A DNA stretch of 64,000 bases from an uncultured Clostridium sp. (GTDB lineage: Bacteria; Bacillota; Clostridia; TANB77; CAG-508), in contig CAOKQZ010000002.1 in the NCBI GenBank assembly GCA_948471055.1, positions 62,001 to 126,000 of the forward strand, written 5' to 3'. Below, piece by piece: positions 48,207-59,508 of the stretch (positions are counted from its first letter, which is position 1; every line of letters begins with the position of its first letter). The position numbers and the translations under genes were made by a program. The notes under the pieces were generated by a model. The model did no database searches. It was not told the origin of the DNA and saw only the letters and a list, made by a program, of their open reading frames with translations.

Positions 48207-51200
48207 ATGGAAAAGAATATTAAAAATAAGGAAAGCAAAATAAAGTTTTCAGTGAAAAAAAGTATTTGCTTTATTTTATTGCTAATAGGATTTTTATTAA
48301 TGATAAATGGTACAAACGTGGTTTTTGCACAAGAAGAAGATTTATGTCGATACTTATCAGAAGATTTATTAGTGCGAGGGAAATCTTCGGTAGGATGGGA
48401 CCAGATCCGATTTGATGAAACATATTATGGAACTATTTCTTTAAGAGTAGAAGGGGCAAATTATACATTTGAAAAAGGAGTTTGGGCACATGCTACTTCA
48501 AATGTGGTGTTCGATTTAGGTGAGAATCATGAATACGAATATTTTACTGCATATGTTGGAATGAATACATCAACAAGTGGAGGAGACGGTGCATTATTCA
48601 ATATTTTTACCTCACAAGATGGAAAAAACTGGGTGACAGGTTTAGAAGCACCAATTGATAAACAACGTGGACAAGACTCTACGTTTGTAAGAGTAAATGT
48701 TAAGAATGCTAGATATTTAAAGTTACAGGCAGATGACAAAAATGGAAACGCAAGTGACCATTGTGTTTATGCAGATGCAAAATTGATTAAAAAAGGTTAT
48801 AAAGAGCCAGGAGTAGATCTAGTTGCTCCTATAGAAGAATTAGATGAAAAAATTAAAGGATTTGTAGCATCTAATGCAGATGTATCAACAAATAAAGAAT
48901 ATAAGTTAACACTTTTAAAAAGAGAACTTACAAGTAGAGTAGGGACATATGCATTAAGAAGATTTTGGCTTGGAAGTGATATAAATAAAGAAACTTATGA
49001 ATGGCTTACAGGTGATGTAAAAGTTTTAGAATACTTTATATTAGGTGGACAACCAGAAGGTGGATATTATAATACATTAACACAGCTTGCAAGGTTATAT
49101 GAAACATATAAAGAAGATTTTAAAATGACAGAAACAACAAAATATGGTACAGTAATAGGCGATTTATATACAAGAATGGCAATAGCAATGTCATTAACGC
49201 ACTCTCAAAACCTTGGATTATGGTTACAATCAGGTGGAGAAAATAGATCAGATGCAGTAAGACGTTATCAAATATATAAAGATATGCACAAAAATGGAAA
49301 CTTTGTAGTTTTAAGAAATGAAGATGGAACCCCTAAATTAAATGAAGATGGAACCCCTAAATTAGATATTACACAATGGTTTGAAAACTATAGTATAGAA
49401 GAAATGCGTTATATTTTTAATAACCTTTCAGATGATGAAGAAACTTTATGGTTAAATGAATATACACAATCATTTGTAGATCAATATCCAAATCAATATG
49501 GAAGATATTTATCACCTCATCCTTATATGGATTACAGATGGGAAAATTTTAATCAACCTGAATTTTATGATCCAGATAAAAAAGATGAATGGGATGCCCA
49601 TTTTAAAGGATTATTTTCTAAATATAATGTAACTTATAGATCAGGACTAAAGAAAATATGGATGTTGTTAAGAAATCCAATTGTTCAAACAGGAGCAGTA
49701 TGTGGTGGTATCTCAAAAGTAGGCTCAAGTGTTCGTACATCACATGGAATACCTTGTGTAGTTATTGGACAACCAGGACATGCTGCTATGATTTATTATT
49801 GGCAAGATGCAAATGGTAAAGGATATTGGAATCTAGACAATGATGTATCTGGATGGACACTATCTGAAAAAGGGGAAAGATTATTACTTGGTTGGGGAAA
49901 TGCTAAGTCAAATTATGCTAGAGGTTCATATCAAGTAGTATATATGGTATTAGCACAAGAAGCGCTAAATGATTATGAAAATTTAGTAAAAGCTGAAGAA
50001 CTAGTTATGCTTGCAAATGTCTATAAAGGAGATTTAACAAAACAAGAAGAAATATATAGAAAAGCATTAGAAATACAAAATATAAATGTTGATGCGTGGC
50101 TTGGATTAATTAATGTATATAATCAAAGCGAAACAAAAACACAAAATGAGTATTTTGCTTTAGCAGAAGAACTAGCAGAAGCTTTAAAATATTTCCCACT
50201 ACCAATGCAACAATTAACAAATCTAATTAAACCGAAATTAACAACTATGGGAAATGAAGAACAAAATGTACAAAATTCATATAAATTTACACTTTTGCAA
50301 ACAAGAATATTAACAGAAGGAACTGAAACACCCAATAATACTCAAGACCATTACTATGTATATCAGCCATCACTTACAAGACTAGAAGCAAACTATTTAT
50401 TAGGAAAATTAGATAAAACAATTGCAACATTCTCATTTGATGGAGAAGATGCAGGGCGTATAGTATTAGCAAGTCGTTTTAATAATGTAGGAGTTCGTTG
50501 GGATTATAGCCTAGATGGAAAACAAACCTGGCATGAGGTTTCATTTAGTGCAGAGGAAGAACACAAACTACAATTAACACAAGGACAAATAAATAGTATT
50601 ACATCAGAAAATGATATTTATGTTCATATTGTTGGTGTAAACTATGAAGAAAAAAATTTATATAAGATAGATATAACAGAGCAAGCTCGTTTAGAAACAT
50701 TATATCCTAATGATTTAGAAAATAGAATAATTGGAGTTAATTTAAGCACAGAATGGAGATATAAAGAAACTGATCCATGGACTTCTTATAAAGTAGCCTC
50801 TCCTGATTTAACAGGAGACAAGACGGTTCAAGTAAGACAAAGTGCAACAGGAACAAAATTAACCAGTCCAGCCTCAGAATATACATTTACACAAGATAAT
50901 CAACCAAACACAAGAAAATATATACCAGTATCTCATTTAAGCTTACATGCTGTTTCAACACAAGCAACAAGCCAAGGTGGAGCAGCGGTCAATGCAATTG
51001 ATGCAAACTACAATACAAGATATCATTCCGCTTGGAATGGAAGCGATAGACAACGTTTCCTAATAGTAAAACTAGATAAGCCAGTTTATTTATCAGCAGT
51101 TGAATTTGTTCCAGCTAGTGGAGGAAATGGAAGAATTGTAAGAGGAGAAATTTTGGGTAGTGAAACTGGAGAAGAAGGTACATGGGTAAGCCTAGCAAAT

Positions 51201-53696
51201 AACAATGATACCCCTTGGTCATGGCCAACTCAGGCAAATACAGCAGAATCCGCAAAGGCTCTAACCAAAAGCTTTGAAATTCCAGAAGAAAAAAGAGAAA
51301 ATAAAGTACAATATATTAAAATTGTTGCAACACAAACAAATGGAAATTGGTTTGCAGCAAGAGCCTTTAACTTTTATCAAGATTTAACAAAAGAATCTCA
51401 TCCAACTGCGGGTATTGCCTATAGTACAACCGAGCCAACCAATGGCGTAGTAGTAGCAAGATTAATCAACCCAAGCACGGAAATCGAAATTACCAACAAT
51501 GATGGAAAAGATAGCTATGTATTTACCCAAAATGGCGAATTTACTTTTGAATTTGTTGATAAAAACAATAAAGAAAACAAAGGAACTGCAAAAGCAAAGG
51601 TAACTTGGATTGATAAAGATGGTCCAACAGCAGATATCGAGTATGACTTAGATGATGATAGAAAACTACGTGTTATCTTTGATAATATTAGTGAAGATGT
51701 TTATTTGTTAGATGAAAATAATAATAAAATAAACTACATTGAAGTAAACGAAAATAAGAAAGTGACCCATATTACATATTTAGATAATCAAGGAAATGCT
51801 TATAAAGTGCTAGATAAAGATGAACAAGGAAATACCACAAAAATCACCTATAAAAATACAACAGGAAATGTAACAAATGTAGCAACCTATATAACAACAA
51901 TGGAAAATGGAATTGTCACAAACGAGGAATATTTTGATGAAGAAGGAAATCCTGTCACAATAGAGCAAGAAGAACAAAAAGAAGCCCTAAGAGAATTACA
52001 ACAAACGACAAGGTCAAATCCATTGGAATATGCATTAGATACAAGCGGAGAATATGAATTTAAACTTTTGGATAAAGCAGAAAACCTATTATATAAAAGC
52101 ATAAAAGTAGATTACATTGATAATAATACTAAAATTTTAGCAAGTGATATTACATATAATAAGACAAAACTAACCAATACCGATGTTACCGCTACACTTA
52201 ACCCATATATTATTGATACAAATGGAAATAAAGATGGAAATGTTATTATAACAAGTGAAGGAGGAAACACACATACCTTTACCCAAGAAGGTGAACAACG
52301 ATTTACCTTCCAATATAAAGAAGAAACAGACGAAGATAATTTTGAAGTAAAATCACATGAAGCAATTGTTAACTGGATTGATAAAACGGCTCCAAGTGCT
52401 GAAATCACATATAGTACGACAGAAGCTACTAGTGGAGCAGTTACCGCAACACTAACCAATACAAGTGAAGAAATTAGTATTACGAACAATGGCGGAAAAA
52501 ATACCTATACTTTTACGGAAAATGACGAATTTACTTTCCAATTTATTGACAAAGCAGGAAATACAGGAACTGCAACTGCTCGTGTTACATGGATTGATGA
52601 AACATTACCACAAGCAACCATTACCTATAGCACAACAGATTTAACAAACCAAGATGTAGTAGCAACTGTAACCTTTGATAAAGAAAATGTTACGGTGACA
52701 AGTGAAGGAGGAAACACACATACTTTTAGTACAAATGGAAAACACATCTTTGAATATACAACTGAACAAGGAAATAGAGGAACCGCTACCGCTTCTGTCA
52801 ATTGGATTGATAAAGAAACACCAGTAGCTACTGTTACCTATAGTAAAACCGAACCAACCAACCAAGATGTTATAGCAATGTTATCCTTTAACGAAAACAA
52901 TGTAGCAATCAAAGGGGGAAATGGACATCGTTTCACAGAAAACGGAAAATACACCTTTGAATTTGAAGACTTAGCAGGAAATAAAGGAACCATTGAGGCA
53001 AATGTGACGTGGATTGATAAAACAGCACCAACTGCCCAAATCACTTACAGCACACAAGCACCTACGAATAAAGTGGTGGTAGCAACTTTAGTAAATCCAA
53101 GTGAAGAAATTATCATTACGAATAATGGAGGAAAAAATACCTATACCTTTACTGAAAATGGAGAATTTACCTTTGAATTTGTAGATAAAGTAGGAAACAA
53201 AGCAAGTGTAAAAGCAAATGTCACCTGCATTGACAAAATAAAACCAACCGCAAAGGTTACTTATAGTACTACCAATAAAACATCAAAGCCAGTAACCGCT
53301 ACCTTAACCGGAGAAAGCGAAAAAATTACCATTACCAATAATGGAGGAAGTAGAAATTATACCTTTAGCCAAAACGGAGAATTTACTTTTGAATTTGTAG
53401 ACGAAGCAGGAAACAAAGGAAGTGCAGTAGCAAAGGTAAATTGGATTGAAAAAGAACCAACCAAACCAGACCCAGAAGAACCAACAAAACCAGAAGAAGT
53501 GTTAATTGGAGACATTGATGGGAATGGAAAAATAGGTCCAACTGACCTTGCCAAATTAAAACTATACTTAATCGGAGAAGAAAAATTAAACGAAAAACAA
53601 CAAAAAGCAGCAGACATTGACAAAAACGGAAGAATCACAGCCACCGATTTAGCAAAACTAAAACTAATTTTAATTGGAGAATTAGAAGTAAAATAA
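48207..53696 (+). CDS. Giant secreted dockerin protein (NPCBM, transglutaminase-like, F5/8C, Ig-like repeats)
   Basis: 1,829 residues. Signal anchor (SICFILLLIGFLLMINGTNVVFA), NPCBM-like carbohydrate-binding domain (about residues 50-190; GTISLRVEGANYTFEKGVWAH), a large alpha-rich domain with a Cys-His pair suggestive of a transglutaminase-like core (GAVCGGISKVGSSVRTSHGIP...GHAAMIYYW, about 505-560), a beta domain, a discoidin/F5-8C domain (about 920-1070), six or so Ig-like repeats (TITNNGGKNTYTFTENGEF...NGTATAKVTWID), and a C-terminal dockerin (GDIDGNGKIGPTDLAKLKLYL...ADIDKNGRITATDLAKLKLIL). It probably docks to the cell-surface cohesin protein next door and acts on polysaccharide or protein at the wall; the catalytic activity is unproven. 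No CGG codon in frame. Confidence 0.82.
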   Translation: MEKNIKNKESKIKFSVKKSICFILLLIGFLLMINGTNVVFAQEEDLCRYLSEDLLVRGKSSVGWDQIRFDETYYGTISLRVEGANYTFEKGVWAHATSNVVFDLGENHEYEYFTAYVGMNTSTSGGDGALFNIFTSQDGKNWVTGLEAPIDKQRGQDSTFVRVNVKNARYLKLQADDKNGNASDHCVYADAKLIKKGYKEPGVDLVAPIEELDEKIKGFVASNADVSTNKEYKLTLLKRELTSRVGTYALRRFWLGSDINKETYEWLTGDVKVLEYFILGGQPEGGYYNTLTQLARLYETYKEDFKMTETTKYGTVIGDLYTRMAIAMSLTHSQNLGLWLQSGGENRSDAVRRYQIYKDMHKNGNFVVLRNEDGTPKLNEDGTPKLDITQWFENYSIEEMRYIFNNLSDDEETLWLNEYTQSFVDQYPNQYGRYLSPHPYMDYRWENFNQPEFYDPDKKDEWDAHFKGLFSKYNVTYRSGLKKIWMLLRNPIVQTGAVCGGISKVGSSVRTSHGIPCVVIGQPGHAAMIYYWQDANGKGYWNLDNDVSGWTLSEKGERLLLGWGNAKSNYARGSYQVVYMVLAQEALNDYENLVKAEELVMLANVYKGDLTKQEEIYRKALEIQNINVDAWLGLINVYNQSETKTQNEYFALAEELAEALKYFPLPMQQLTNLIKPKLTTMGNEEQNVQNSYKFTLLQTRILTEGTETPNNTQDHYYVYQPSLTRLEANYLLGKLDKTIATFSFDGEDAGRIVLASRFNNVGVRWDYSLDGKQTWHEVSFSAEEEHKLQLTQGQINSITSENDIYVHIVGVNYEEKNLYKIDITEQARLETLYPNDLENRIIGVNLSTEWRYKETDPWTSYKVASPDLTGDKTVQVRQSATGTKLTSPASEYTFTQDNQPNTRKYIPVSHLSLHAVSTQATSQGGAAVNAIDANYNTRYHSAWNGSDRQRFLIVKLDKPVYLSAVEFVPASGGNGRIVRGEILGSETGEEGTWVSLANNNDTPWSWPTQANTAESAKALTKSFEIPEEKRENKVQYIKIVATQTNGNWFAARAFNFYQDLTKESHPTAGIAYSTTEPTNGVVVARLINPSTEIEITNNDGKDSYVFTQNGEFTFEFVDKNNKENKGTAKAKVTWIDKDGPTADIEYDLDDDRKLRVIFDNISEDVYLLDENNNKINYIEVNENKKVTHITYLDNQGNAYKVLDKDEQGNTTKITYKNTTGNVTNVATYITTMENGIVTNEEYFDEEGNPVTIEQEEQKEALRELQQTTRSNPLEYALDTSGEYEFKLLDKAENLLYKSIKVDYIDNNTKILASDITYNKTKLTNTDVTATLNPYIIDTNGNKDGNVIITSEGGNTHTFTQEGEQRFTFQYKEETDEDNFEVKSHEAIVNWIDKTAPSAEITYSTTEATSGAVTATLTNTSEEISITNNGGKNTYTFTENDEFTFQFIDKAGNTGTATARVTWIDETLPQATITYSTTDLTNQDVVATVTFDKENVTVTSEGGNTHTFSTNGKHIFEYTTEQGNRGTATASVNWIDKETPVATVTYSKTEPTNQDVIAMLSFNENNVAIKGGNGHRFTENGKYTFEFEDLAGNKGTIEANVTWIDKTAPTAQITYSTQAPTNKVVVATLVNPSEEIIITNNGGKNTYTFTENGEFTFEFVDKVGNKASVKANVTCIDKIKPTAKVTYSTTNKTSKPVTATLTGESEKITITNNGGSRNYTFSQNGEFTFEFVDEAGNKGSAVAKVNWIEKEPTKPDPEEPTKPEEVLIGDIDGNGKIGPTDLAKLKLYLIGEEKLNEKQQKAADIDKNGRITATDLAKLKLILIGELEVK

Positions 53697-53706
53697 AAGC
53701 ATAAAC

Positions 53707-53750
53707 AATCACCTTTTTCTATATAATGATAATAGAAAAGGGTGATTTTA
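53707..53750 (+). terminator. Terminator after the dockerin gene
   Basis: AATCACC..TTTTCTAT pairs with ATAGAAAAGGGTGATT, followed by TTATTT; it ends just before the PBP start codon at 53754. Confidence 0.8.
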
Positions 53751-53753
53751 TTT

Positions 53754-55755
53754 ATGATAACAAATCAAAATAGAAGCAGGAAAAAGAGAATTATGTATTT
53801 ACTATTTTTTGTGTTTTTTTTGTTAGTACTATTACTCATTCGAATTGCATTTTTACAATTTGTGCAAGGAAGTTGGCTATCTGAAATGGCCTATAACCAA
53901 CAATCCTTAGATAGGCAAATTAATCCAAAACGTGGAACCATTTACGATGCTACTCGGAAAAAATGTATTAGCCGTAAGTGCAACTGTAGAAACGGTTACC
54001 ATTAATCCCATTAACATTCCAGAAGAACAAAAAGAAAAAGTAGCAAAAGCGTTTTCGGATATTTTTGAATTAGACTATGAAAAAACCCTAAAAAAAGTAA
54101 AGAAGAAGAGTTCCATTGAAACCATTGTAAGAAAAATGGATAAAGAAAAAACAGACAAACTTCGCATTTGGATGCAAGAAAACGAAATTACTTCTGGTAT
54201 TAATATTGATGAAGACACCAAAAGATATTATCCAAGAGGAGAACTTGCCTCACATTTTATTGGATTTTGCGGAAGTGATAACCAAGGCTTAGATGGAATT
54301 GAAGCAAAATACGAAGAGATACTAAAAGGTACCAAAGGAAGAATTATAAGAATGACCGATGCAAGAGGAGGGGAAATTGGAAAAGAAGGAGAAGATTACG
54401 TACCAGCAGAAGATGGAAAGGATATTGTCCTTTCCCTAGATATGACCATACAAGCCATTTGCGAAAAATATTTAAAAGAAGCTTGTATTGATAATGTTTG
54501 TACCGATGGCGGAAATGTGGTTGCCATGAACCCAAAAACAGGAGACATTCTAGCTATGGCAACCTATCCAAATTACAACCTAAATTTACCATATGAAATA
54601 ACCAACGAAGAAATAAAAGCCAATTGGGAAAGTTTAACAGCCACCGAAAGAAACAAAGAATTACAAGCCATGTGGAGAAACAAAGCCATTGCCGATACGT
54701 ATGAACCAGGATCAACCTTTAAAACCATTACCTCGTCTGCAGCCTTACAAGAAGGAATTACCACTACCGACAAAGAAGGAGAATTTTGTTGTACAGGAGG
54801 AATTGAAATTGCAGGCACCAGAATTAAATGTTGGCGATACTATCGTCCACATGGTTCCGAATCATTAAGGCAAGCTTTAATGAATTCTTGTAACCCTGTA
54901 TTTATTGGACTTGGACAAAAAATCGGAGTACAAAAATACTATGGCTATTTAAAAAAATTCGGTTTTTTAGATAAAACTAAAATTGACCTTCCCGGAGAAG
55001 CAAAAGGAATTTTTCTAAATGAAACCAAAGTAGGACCAGTCGAACTTGCTACGATTAGTTTCGGACAGAGGTTTGAAGTAACACCTTTACAAATGGTAAC
55101 AGCAGTATCTGCCATTGCCAATAAAGGGGTAAGAATGAAACCACGAGTGGTAAAGAAAACCATTGACTCTAAAACTGGTGAAGTAGAAGAGTTACCACCA
55201 GTAGAAGCGGAAAGAGTAATTGATGAAAAAACAGCAAATGATGTATTAAGCATGATGGAAAGCGTAGTAGCAGAAGGCACTGGAAAAAATGCACGGTGTA
55301 AAAGGGTTTCGAGTAGGAGGAAAAACAGGTACTTCAGAAGATGGCGTAAATACAAACAAATACGTAACCTCTTTTATAGGAGTAGCACCTATTTCCGACC
55401 CACAAATTGTGCTACTAGTTACCCTATATAATCCAACTGGAGAAGGACGGACATCAGGGAGGTGCCGTAGCAGCACCAGTAGGAGGGCAAATTCTAACCG
55501 ATGTGCTACCCTATTTAGAACTAAAAAAAGACAATGAACAAGAAGAAGAAAAAACAGAAGAAGTAGAAGTACCAGAAATTCGAGGTTTAAACCTACAAGA
55601 AGCAAAGAAAAAACTAAAAGAAACCGACTTAGAAATTACCGTTAATCGCGAAATTGGAGAAGAGGAAAAAGAAGAAGACATCATCATAAAAGAACAAATC
55701 CCAAAACCACGGCATCAAAGTAAATAAAGGTTCAAAAATTAATGTGGAAATTTAA
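53754..55755 (+). CDS. Class B PBP with PASTA domain (+1 recoding at 53955, 55294, 55448 and 55710)
   Basis: About 665 residues; division-type transpeptidase at the dcw position of ftsI/pbpB. Membrane anchor IMYLLFFVFFLLVLLLIRIAF; motifs EPGSTFKTITSSA (SxxK), SCNPVF (SxN), GGKTGTSE (KTG); one C-terminal PASTA domain (PEIRGLNLQEAKKKLKETDLE). Four extra Cs break the frame: 53955 (YDAT then GKNVLAVSATVETV), 55294 (GKNA then GVKGFRVGGKTGTSE), 55448 (GEG then GHQGGAVAAPVGGQILTDVLPYLEL), 55710 (PKP then GIKVNKGSKINVEI). Every join restores a known family segment. No other gene here has so many sites. The stop is at 55755. Confidence 0.94.
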
Positions 55756-55828
55756 GCCAAAAACCTATACAAATTTTAGATTTCGGTATATAATAAGTAC
55801 GTGAAAATGGAGTTTGGAGGTTTTTTAT

Positions 55829-57331
55829 ATGAACTTAAAAGAGATTTTAGTTGGGCTAGAAGGGATTAAGGCAAAAGGAAATATTGATGTAGAGATAACA
55901 AATGTAGATTCCGATTCGAGAAATATAAAAGAAAATGGGTTATTTATTGCCATTCGTGGGTTTGAAGTAGATGGATGCGATTATATTGAAAGTGCCATTA
56001 ATAATGGTGCAATCGCCGTTATGGTGGATGAAAACACCAAGGTAAAAGAATTAAACATACCAGAAAATGTAACCATCCTTATGGTACCAGATACAAGAAT
56101 CGCACTTAGTGTATGTGCATGTAATTTTTATGATAATCCATCCAAAAAATTCAAATTAATTGGTGTAACAGGAACCAAAGGAAAAACTACGACTACTTTT
56201 ATGATAAAGAAAATATTAGAAAAAGCAGGTCATAAAGTAGGATTAATTGGGACAATTGCAATTTATATTGGAGATAAAAAGCTAAAAGATAGTATTAGAA
56301 CAACTCCAGAAAGTATTGAACTACAAAAAATATTTGCCGAGATGGTAGAACAAAATGTTGATGTTGTTGTAATGGAGGTATCTTCTCAAAGTCTAAAATT
56401 AAACCGTGTTTACGGTTGTGATTTTGACATGGGAATTTTTACCAACTTTTCCCATGAACATATTAGCGAAAAAGAACACCCAGATATGGAGGACTATTTT
56501 AATTCCAAATTAAAATTATTCGATATGTGTAAAGTAGGATTTTTTAACGCAGACGACATTTATGCAGCAAAAGCAGGAAGAATAGTAAAAACACCTGAAG
56601 TTACTACCTACGGAATTGACAACTTTTGCCATGTGTTAGCAAAAGATATTACCATTACGAATTCCTATGTCGATTTCAAAGTAAAATTAGAAAACCGAAA
56701 TGAAAGAGTAAAAACCTGTATACCAGGTCGATTTAGTGTATATAATTCACTTGCAGCCATTTGTGTTGCAAAAAAAATGGGAGTAACGCCAGAACAAATT
56801 AAAGAAGCATTAGTAGAAGTACGTGTACCAGGAAGAAGTGAATTAGTTGATAATAAACTTGGTTTTACCATTATGATTGATTATGCACATACCCCAGAAA
56901 GTTTAGAAAGCATATTACGTGCAGTAAAATCTTATACCAAAGGAAGAGTAATTTGCGTATTTGGTTGTGGAGGAGACCGTGATAAAATAAAAAGACCATT
57001 AATGGGAGAAGTTTCTGGTAGAGTTGCAACAAACACCTTTATTACCAGTGACAACCCAAGAACTGAAGACCCAGAAGAAATCGTAAAAGAGATTGAAGTT
57101 GGTATAAAAAAGACAACAGGTCAATATACATGTATAGTAGATAGAAGAGAAGCAATTAAAGCGGCAATCAAAATGGCAGGTCGAAACGACATCATTGTAC
57201 TTGCTGGAAAAGGGCATGAACCATACCAAGAAATAAACCATGAAACATTTCCATTTGATGAAAGAATCATTGTAAACGAAGTAATCGATGAGTTAGAAGA
57301 AGAAACGGCAAAAAAGAAAAAGAAGAAATAA
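55829..57331 (+). CDS. murE: MurE UDP-MurNAc-tripeptide ligase
   Basis: About 500 residues; adds the third stem-peptide residue. Motifs: DSRNIKENGLFIAIRGFEVDGCDYI, ATP loop GVTGTKGKTTTTFMIKKI, VMEVSSQSLKLNRVYGCDFDMGIFTNFSHEHI, MIDYAHTPESLE, FGCGGDRDKIKRPLM and TSDNPRTEDPEEI. The DNPRTE motif indicates meso-diaminopimelate as substrate rather than lysine. GGAGG precedes the ATG at 55829. Ends in a lysine-rich tail. No CGG site. Confidence 0.95.
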   Translation: MNLKEILVGLEGIKAKGNIDVEITNVDSDSRNIKENGLFIAIRGFEVDGCDYIESAINNGAIAVMVDENTKVKELNIPENVTILMVPDTRIALSVCACNFYDNPSKKFKLIGVTGTKGKTTTTFMIKKILEKAGHKVGLIGTIAIYIGDKKLKDSIRTTPESIELQKIFAEMVEQNVDVVVMEVSSQSLKLNRVYGCDFDMGIFTNFSHEHISEKEHPDMEDYFNSKLKLFDMCKVGFFNADDIYAAKAGRIVKTPEVTTYGIDNFCHVLAKDITITNSYVDFKVKLENRNERVKTCIPGRFSVYNSLAAICVAKKMGVTPEQIKEALVEVRVPGRSELVDNKLGFTIMIDYAHTPESLESILRAVKSYTKGRVICVFGCGGDRDKIKRPLMGEVSGRVATNTFITSDNPRTEDPEEIVKEIEVGIKKTTGQYTCIVDRREAIKAAIKMAGRNDIIVLAGKGHEPYQEINHETFPFDERIIVNEVIDELEEETAKKKKKK

Positions 57332-57370
57332 ACGAAACTTACAATAACATTCAAATGAAGGGTGAGAAAA

Positions 57371-58352
57371 TTGGATTTTGGGATAAAAATATTACTACTG
57401 TCATTTTTTGTGACAGTAGTATTGGGAATTTTAATTGTTCCCATATTAAAAAAGTTAAAAGTGGGGCAGATTGAAAGAGAAGACGGACCACAGTCACACT
57501 TAACTAAACAAGGAACACCAACCATGGGTGGCATTATTATTGCTCTTGCCATTATCATACTAATCGTGTTTGTTTTTGTGAGTTATTATGCAAAAAAAGA
57601 TATTGACCTTGCCAAAAGATTAATTCCACTTGCAATTATATCGATTGGATTTGGTGTCATTGGATTAATTGATGATGCGAAAAAATTAATTTTTAAAAAT
57701 ACAAAAGGATTAAAACCAGCCTATAAAATGATTGGCTTACTAGCAATTGCAGTAACCTATGTCATATACTTAATTAAAATCATCGATTTAGGATGTGACA
57801 CCTATATACCAATTTTTAAAACATATATTACATTACCAATTTGGCTATACATTCCATTTGCCATTTTTGTAATTCTAGCAACAACAAATGCGATTAATTT
57901 AACCGATGGAGTAGACGGCTTATGCCCAACCATATCTGCAGTAGTGATTACCTGTTTAACGGTAATTGGTATTATTTTTGATGTAAAAGAAGTAGTTGTA
58001 TTTGGAACTATTGTCATTGGAATTTGTTTAGGTTTCTTAATTTTTAACATGCATCCAGCAAAAATTTTTATGGGAGATACTGGCTCATTATTACTACGGA
58101 GGCGTTATTGTAGCAATGGCATTATACTTAAAAATGCCACTCATTATCATCATTATTGCGTTCATTCCAGTATTAGAAACCTTATCTGTTATTATGCAGG
58201 TACTCTACTTTAAGAAAACAGGAAACCGATTTTTCAAAATGGCACCATTACATCATCATTTTGAACTATCGGGTTGGGGAGAAAATAAGGTAGTATCCAT
58301 ATTTACGATTATTACCTTAATACTATGTGTAGTAGCATTATTTTGTATCTAG
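57371..58352 (+). CDS. mraY: MraY phospho-MurNAc-pentapeptide translocase (+1 recoding at 58097)
   Basis: About 326 residues, ten membrane segments; makes lipid I. Motifs: [73 protein letters not shown] and [21 protein letters not shown]. The extra C at 58097 lies right after GDTGSLLL: unshifted [11 protein letters not shown] and stop; shifted [18 protein letters not shown] leads to the catalytic His cluster. The start is TTG 57371 ([10 protein letters not shown]) after AAGGGTGAG; GTG 57362 is an alternative. Confidence 0.94.
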
Positions 58353-58372
58353 AATAAGAGAAAGGAGAGAAT

Positions 58373-59504
58373 ATGGCACGACCTCAAACAAACAAAAAAC
58401 CATTTGATTTTATCCTATTTATTACTGTGCTTATTTTACTTGCGATGGGAATTATTATGGTATTATCGGCAAGCTCTCCTACCGCACTTGCAGAAAGTGG
58501 AAACAGTTATGCCTATGTTTCAAGGCAAGCAGTATTTGCAGCGCTTGGAATTGGCTGTATGATATTTATTTCAAACTTAGACTATCATGACTATGAAAAA
58601 TTTGCACGCATTGCCTACATTGGCTCAATTATTGTATTAGCATTGGTTCCGCTACTGGGTTCCTCCGCAAAAGGAGCAACAAGGTGGCTAGAAATAGGAG
58701 GAATTCGTTTCCAGCCATCTGAGGTAGCAAAAATTGCGTTAATCATCTTTTATGCTTCTTGGCTTACCAAAAACAAAGAACATTTGAAAGATTTAAAACA
58801 AGGTTTTATAAAATCTTTTGTTTATATTGTACCAATTGCCATTATATTGGCTGTTTTTCAAGACCACTTAAGTGTTACCATTATTATTATAGCAGTAGTA
58901 GCCATCATGATGTTAATGGCAGGCTGTAAAATGAAACATTTCCTAACCATAGGAACATTAGGAGGAATTGTGGGAGCAGGAGGATTGTTTGCACTTGCTA
59001 AATTTACCGAAAAAGGAGCATACCGTATTTCCAGAATTACCACATTCATAAATCCATGGAGTGACAAAACAGGAGAAGGATGGCAAATTATTCAAAGTTT
59101 ATATGCCATTGGGTCAGGCGGTATTTTTGGAGTAGGATTAGGAGAAAGTAAACAAAAATACTTATACATACCAGAACCACATAATGATTTTATCTTTTCT
59201 GTATTAGCAGAAGAATTAGGCTTTATTGGTTGTGCGGTAGTAATTATCCTTTTTGCTATTTTTATATGGAGAGGACTACTAATCGCAATGAAAGCACCAG
59301 ATATGTTTGGAAGCTTAGTAGCAGTAGGAATTACATCATTAATTGGATTACAAGCTATTATGAACATAGCGGTTGTAACATCCTCTATGCCAAACACAGG
59401 AATACCATTACCGTTTTTCAGTTATGGAGGAACCTCGCTAGTTATTCTACTATGCTCTGTCCGGCATTTTATTAAACATATCCAGAAAATGTAAAAATGT
59501 ATAG
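58373..59504 (+). CDS. ftsW: FtsW peptidoglycan glycosyltransferase (+1 recoding at 59462)
   Basis: About 376 residues, ten membrane segments; SEDS partner of the division PBP. Conserved: GIRFQPSEVAKIALI, QDHLSVT, YAIGSGGIFGVGLGESKQKYLYIPEPHNDFIFSVLAEELGFIG, NTGIPLPFFSYGGTS. An extra C at 59462 near the end: unshifted LLCSVRHFIKHIQKM with stop at 59494, shifted LLCSVGILLNISRKCKNV with stop at 59504. The shifted LLNISR matches the ending of RodA at 41690 (LLLNISGR), so the shifted version is right although both frames are of similar length. AAAGGAGAG precedes the ATG. Confidence 0.92.
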
Positions 59505-59508
59505 AACC

